A DNA stretch of 26,067 nucleotides from Actinomycetota bacterium (lineage in GTDB: Bacteria; Actinomycetota; Acidimicrobiia; Acidimicrobiales; Ilumatobacteraceae): NCBI GenBank assembly GCA_009705865.1, contig WLSJ01000006.1, positions 1-26,067 on the forward strand. Reading direction: 5' to 3'. Made by a program: the position numbers and the translations under genes. The notes below the pieces were generated by a model, which worked only from the letters and a program-made list of their open reading frames with translations, made no database searches and had not been told where the DNA came from. Of this stretch, positions 22,512-26,067 are shown one piece after another (positions within the stretch are counted from its first letter, which is position 1; each line of letters opens with the position of its first letter).

Positions 22512-25430
22512 GTGCGTAACTCATCTGACCTTCCCCCCGGCGGCCCTACTGGCCCAGTCTTTCGACTTCCTAATTTTGGCAAGCCATCGCGTGGACGAAT
22601 TGTTGTCTCGATAGTCGTCGGACTCGTCCTATTGCTGATTTTCAGCGCAAAGGCGATGTCTTCTTTTTATGTGAACGTGTTGTGGTTCAACAGTGTTGGT
22701 CGTAGCGATGTCTACTGGGCAATGTTGCGCAGCAAAGCAGAATTAGTAGCAGTCTTTACTGCAGGTTGTTTCGTTTTTCTCTGGGTCAACTTATTGTTGG
22801 CTGATCGGTTAGCGCCGTTGACTTTGCCGAATACGCCTGAAGATCAAACAGTTATTCGCATTCGAGAAATAACAGCAAAGAGCCGTGGGAAATTACGCAT
22901 AGCTCTTGCTGCGCTTATTGCAATCATGTTGGGTCTTCCTGCATCGAGTCAATGGCAAGAGTGGACCATGTTTCGCAACCGCCAGGCTTTCCCAGTGGGT
23001 GACCCGTTGTTCAAGGCAAACGTCGGCTTTTATGTTTTCAGATTGCCATTCGCTCAATTTGTTGTTGCATGGTCATTCGGGGCACTGGTCCTTGTCACCA
23101 TCATTACAACGGCTTTCCATTTCATAAACGGAAGCATTCGTCCACAAGATCGTGTACAACGAGTCACGTCTCAGGCCAAAGTGCATTTGTCGGTACTTCT
23201 CGCAATCGGCACCCTTTTACGTGCAGCAAATTACTGGCTGTCTAAATATGAACTCACATCGTCATCTCGCGGAGTTGTTCGTGGCGCCTTGTACACAGAC
23301 GTGAACGCGCAACTTCCTGCACTTAACTTGATGATTCTTGTCTCGCTCGCCGTTACTGCATTGTTGCTCTGGAATATTCGACAGAAGGGCTGGAGACTCC
23401 CGGTTCTTGCCATCGGATTATGGGTTGTCGTTGCGTTGGCTGTTGGCACGTTATATCCGGCAATTATTCAACGATTTGTTGTTCAACCAAACGTCAGTAC
23501 GCGAGAATTGCCATTTATCCAGCGAAACATTATTGCTACAAAGACGGCAATGGGAATAGCTGATGTCACACGACAAGACACAACGTTTTCCTCTATTAGC
23601 ACTGCAGACGTCACGACCAATGATGCAGCACTTCGCGATGTTCGTCAGCTTGACCCAGGTCAAATGCTTGATCGCTTTGCATTAGACCAAGGCCAAACTT
23701 CGTTCTACACGGTGAACGATCTAGACGTTGACAGATATTCAGTTGATGGCCGAGTGCAACAGGTATTGGTTGCCGCGCGCGAACTTAATCCGGCAGGTAT
23801 TCCAAACCGCACGTGGGTATCTCGGCACCTGATTTATACACATGGTTGCGGGGTCATTGCAGCCCCCGCCAGTTTGGCAACAGAAGATGGTCGTCCGTCA
23901 TACATAGACCTGAAAGTCACCAAGCCACAAATTTATTTCGGTGATCGACTCGGCGAATATGCAGTTGTGAAGACATCTCAAAAAGAACAAGCGTGTGCCG
24001 GCGGAAACGAAACATCCTTCGTTGGTAACGGAGGAATCAAGTTCAACAGTTTTGTTCGTCGCGTTGCTCTGGCAGTGAATTTCGGAGAGTTCAACTTGTT
24101 TGGCTCAAACTTGATTACGCAAGATTCACAAATTTTGTTGCAACGAGATGTTCGTTCGCGCGTAGCAAAGATTGCTCCGTTTCTTCATCTTGATGCTGAC
24201 CCGTATGCAGTGGTAGTTGATGGCCAGGTGAAATGGGTCGTTGATGCCTTCACCACGACAAATCGCTACCCGTATGCAGAAACCGCGAACGTTTCTCAAC
24301 TCACAGCCGGCAGCGGTTTAGATCATTCGTTTAATTACGTTCGTAACAGTGTTAAAGCAGTTGTAGATGCGTATAGCGGTGAAGTCACGTTGTACTTGAT
24401 GGATACAAAAGACCCGATTGCCCGCATGTGGAGCAAGGCGTTTCCAAATTTATTCGCGAAAAAATCGACAGTGTCGGCAGCGCTAGCTGAACATTTCCGT
24501 TACCCAGAAGATTTGTTCCGAGTACAGACAAATATGTTTGGTCGTTACCAGTTTGACGATGCAACATTGTTCTTCAATCGTGACGCAGCTTGGAGCGTTG
24601 CACAGGCACCAGCTAATGCTCCGGAAACAGCCACAGCGACTTCATCGCTTGGTTCAGCAGCAACTGGAGTTGCGCCAATCGATTCAATCAATGCGTCTGA
24701 TTCCAATGTTCAGAGATTTACGCCGTACTTCTCAATTTTCCATGAGCCAAATGCGGCAACCGATGTCGGTCAATTTTCAATGATTCGTCCGTTTGTACCG
24801 TTTTCGGCCGATGACAGTCGTAAGGAATTGCGATCATTGATGGTGGTTTCTAGTGAACCTAAGACATACGGAAAAATCACGGTGTATGACATCAAGACGC
24901 CACTACCAGCTGGTCCTGCAACAGTGTCTGCGCAATTTGAAAGCGAACCAGCAATCTCTCAAACGATTACTCCACTTGATCAACGTGGGTCACGTGTCAC
25001 CTATGGTGATTTACAACTCGTTCCGGTTGGTAAGGGGCTCGTGTATATCCGCCCAATGTTTGTGCAGCCAGATGGCAACGACAGGCAAGTATTTGTTCGA
25101 AAAATTCTCGCGGGCTACGGCGATCGTTCTGTCATTGGTGACAGTTTGACCAGTGTGATTTCACAATTGTTCCCTGGCTTTAACTTGGATCTCGGAGACC
25201 GAGTGGGTCGGGCTTCAAGCACGCCAACTACAACAGTGCCAGGCAGCCCAACCACAAATGCGCCTGCTGCAGGTACAACACCTGCAGAACTATTACGACA
25301 AGCTGAAGCTCTCTTTGCTCAAGCAGATGCTGCATTGGCGAAGTCGCCACCAGATTTCTCGACGTACCAGACCAAGTTGTCGCAGGCTCGCGGGTTAGTG
25401 CAGCAAGCTCTGGCAGCTGTTAAGGGCTAA
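22512..25430 (+). CDS. UPF0182 family large membrane protein
   Basis: A 972-aa inner-membrane protein of UPF0182 (COG1615), widespread in actinobacteria and cyanobacteria, function unknown. Seven hydrophobic segments lie in the first 320 residues (about 29-47, 76-97, 128-145, 180-205, 224-242, 268-288, 295-317); a family-typical WFNSVGRSDVYW (58-69) follows the first. The remaining about 650 residues are a large extracytoplasmic part (for example QGQTSFYTVNDLDVDRY, GDRLGEYAVVKT), ending in a Thr/Pro-rich linker (around 895-930) and a short helix. It starts at GTG 22512, 12 nt after the DivIVA-MuF stop, so these are surely cotranscribed. The neighbouring Lon-like protease matches the arrangement known from mycobacteria. 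Confidence 0.94.
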   Translation: MRNSSDLPPGGPTGPVFRLPNFGKPSRGRIVVSIVVGLVLLLIFSAKAMSSFYVNVLWFNSVGRSDVYWAMLRSKAELVAVFTAGCFVFLWVNLLLADRLAPLTLPNTPEDQTVIRIREITAKSRGKLRIALAALIAIMLGLPASSQWQEWTMFRNRQAFPVGDPLFKANVGFYVFRLPFAQFVVAWSFGALVLVTIITTAFHFINGSIRPQDRVQRVTSQAKVHLSVLLAIGTLLRAANYWLSKYELTSSSRGVVRGALYTDVNAQLPALNLMILVSLAVTALLLWNIRQKGWRLPVLAIGLWVVVALAVGTLYPAIIQRFVVQPNVSTRELPFIQRNIIATKTAMGIADVTRQDTTFSSISTADVTTNDAALRDVRQLDPGQMLDRFALDQGQTSFYTVNDLDVDRYSVDGRVQQVLVAARELNPAGIPNRTWVSRHLIYTHGCGVIAAPASLATEDGRPSYIDLKVTKPQIYFGDRLGEYAVVKTSQKEQACAGGNETSFVGNGGIKFNSFVRRVALAVNFGEFNLFGSNLITQDSQILLQRDVRSRVAKIAPFLHLDADPYAVVVDGQVKWVVDAFTTTNRYPYAETANVSQLTAGSGLDHSFNYVRNSVKAVVDAYSGEVTLYLMDTKDPIARMWSKAFPNLFAKKSTVSAALAEHFRYPEDLFRVQTNMFGRYQFDDATLFFNRDAAWSVAQAPANAPETATATSSLGSAATGVAPIDSINASDSNVQRFTPYFSIFHEPNAATDVGQFSMIRPFVPFSADDSRKELRSLMVVSSEPKTYGKITVYDIKTPLPAGPATVSAQFESEPAISQTITPLDQRGSRVTYGDLQLVPVGKGLVYIRPMFVQPDGNDRQVFVRKILAGYGDRSVIGDSLTSVISQLFPGFNLDLGDRVGRASSTPTTTVPGSPTTNAPAAGTTPAELLRQAEALFAQADAALAKSPPDFSTYQTKLSQARGLVQQALAAVKG

Positions 25431-25431
25431 A

Positions 25432-25836
25432 TCAGACAGGGTTTCGCAACAGCAATTTGTTGGCAAGCGCCGCAAGATCTTGGCGGAATGTGATTTCATA
25501 ACGAGCTTGTTCGTTCGCAAGTCGCACTTGGGTTGTCTTGAGTGCATCCATCATTTCAGCGACGCCTGAATCTTCTGCGCGCTTGGAAAGTTCTTCAATC
25601 TCGGTACCAAGTTCATGTAACTGGCGCGACAGCTCAGAACCCATTCCTGAAACTCGTGACTCAATGCCTGCAAGTCGCTCGACTGTGGAGCGCGATGCTT
25701 CTCGCTCTGCTGCCAATGCGTTCATTTGTTCGCTCATTTCGGCCCGCAATGAAGCAATTTCTGCTTGCAATGCCTCTACGGCCTGCTGGGTCTTTTTATT
25801 TCGGGCAAGCATGGTGATTGCGTTAATCCTAAGCAT
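25432..25836 (-). CDS. Small coiled-coil protein, function unknown
   Basis: I do not recognise this protein. From ATG 25836 it is 134 aa and almost wholly a coiled coil (AVEALQAEIASLRAEMSEQM, then ELGTEIEELSKRAEDS), with heptad spacing of Leu/Ala/Met and many Glu/Arg; there is no membrane segment and no Cys. The frame is open to 25929, but that would run across the tRNA and its promoter in antisense, so a start at 25836 or at ATG 25812 is more likely. No Shine-Dalgarno is visible for either. It converges on UPF0182 with a 1-nt gap. It could form a filament or bind a partner by coiled-coil pairing. Confidence 0.6.
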   Translation of the reverse strand: MLRINAITMLARNKKTQQAVEALQAEIASLRAEMSEQMNALAAEREASRSTVERLAGIESRVSGMGSELSRQLHELGTEIEELSKRAEDSGVAEMMDALKTTQVRLANEQARYEITFRQDLAALANKLLLRNPV

Positions 25837-25847
25837 TTTGGGTGAAG

Positions 25848-25876
25848 TTGTGAGTGAGGCACTCGCCTTGTACCGT
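25848..25876 (+). promoter_or_regulatory. Candidate sigma70-type promoter for the initiator tRNA
   Basis: TTGTGA (25848-25853) and TACCGT (25871-25876) are separated by exactly 17 nt and would start transcription around 25883, about 10 nt before the tRNA. The first hexamer matches TTGACA in 4 of 6 positions, the second fits TAnnnT. Its position just before the tRNA supports the call; no experiment is implied. Confidence 0.5.
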
Positions 25877-25892
25877 AATGCTTCAACTACAT

Positions 25893-25966
<74 letters not shown>

Positions 25967-25982
25967 CTAATACAACAAGTCT

Positions 25983-26016
25983 AAAATCCCAGCCTCTCCA
26001 CAGAGGTTGGGATTTT
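25983..26016 (+). terminator. Intrinsic terminator of the initiator tRNA gene
   Basis: A near-perfect hairpin 17 nt after the tRNA: AAAATCCCA, G, CCTCT (25983-25997) pairs with AGAGG, T, TGGGATTTT (26002-26016) around the loop CCAC, giving 15 pairs including one G-T. The stem ends in TTTT. The symmetric A/T flanks mean it could also stop transcription from the opposite side. Confidence 0.85.
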
Positions 26017-26067
26017 GGTTATCTGGCTACTTGCAGGCTTCCAGTTCGTACATGGGGACTCCGTTAA
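26017..26067. other. Unassigned window end
   Basis: The last 51 bases after the terminator contain no gene or signal that I can identify; any next gene starts outside the window. Confidence 0.5.

Overview
The window looks like chromosomal DNA of an actinobacterium with moderate GC content, most likely an Acidimicrobiia-type (Ilumatobacter-like) freshwater or marine lineage. That is inferred from gene content: a ChdC/HemQ coproheme decarboxylase, an F420-type Ddn-family protein, a PAC2-family protein, a DUF222/13E12 HNH protein, an SCO6745-family protein, and a PDZ/Lon-like protease close to a UPF0182 membrane protein. Many starts lack a clear Shine-Dalgarno, which suits an organism with many leaderless mRNAs. 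There are no phage, IS, CRISPR or rRNA sequences, and no gene-free stretch over 300 bases.

Left part (1-5287): the 3' end of groEL ends in a hairpin that overlaps its stop codon. It is followed by an orphan ATP-grasp gene and hemQ. On the minus strand a toxin-antitoxin-like pair leads into dtd, with a palindrome over the first start codon. A LysE-type exporter and an acyl-CoA dehydrogenase follow on the plus strand.

Middle part (5294-14843): a minus-strand patatin lipase and large arylsulfatase; divergently, an unknown 161-aa gene translationally coupled to glnD, then a NUDIX gene. Next come a PAC2-family gene and an SCO6745-like gene on the minus strand, then a GNAT and a Ddn-family gene on the plus strand.

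Right part (14849-26067): a DUF222-HNH protein and a 14-TM DHA2 exporter on the minus strand; tag (3-methyladenine glycosylase) facing a HEAT-repeat protein; a small membrane protein whose start collides with that of a PDZ/Lon-like protease. Then comes the most striking gene, a 633-aa protein with a DivIVA-like N-terminus, a long coiled coil and acidic linker, and a C-terminal domain that looks like the MuF/SPP1-gp7 phage head-morphogenesis fold with its Cys/His cluster. A UPF0182 giant membrane protein follows directly. The window ends with a coiled-coil gene on the minus strand and an initiator tRNA with its own promoter and terminator.

The plus-strand run 19390-25430 (membrane-anchored protease, DivIVA-MuF fusion, UPF0182) reads as an envelope- or division-linked unit and is the best candidate for an undescribed system. 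The gene layout is very compact: six convergent gene pairs meet with at most 6 nt between them or overlap. All family assignments were made by reading motifs, without database searches.
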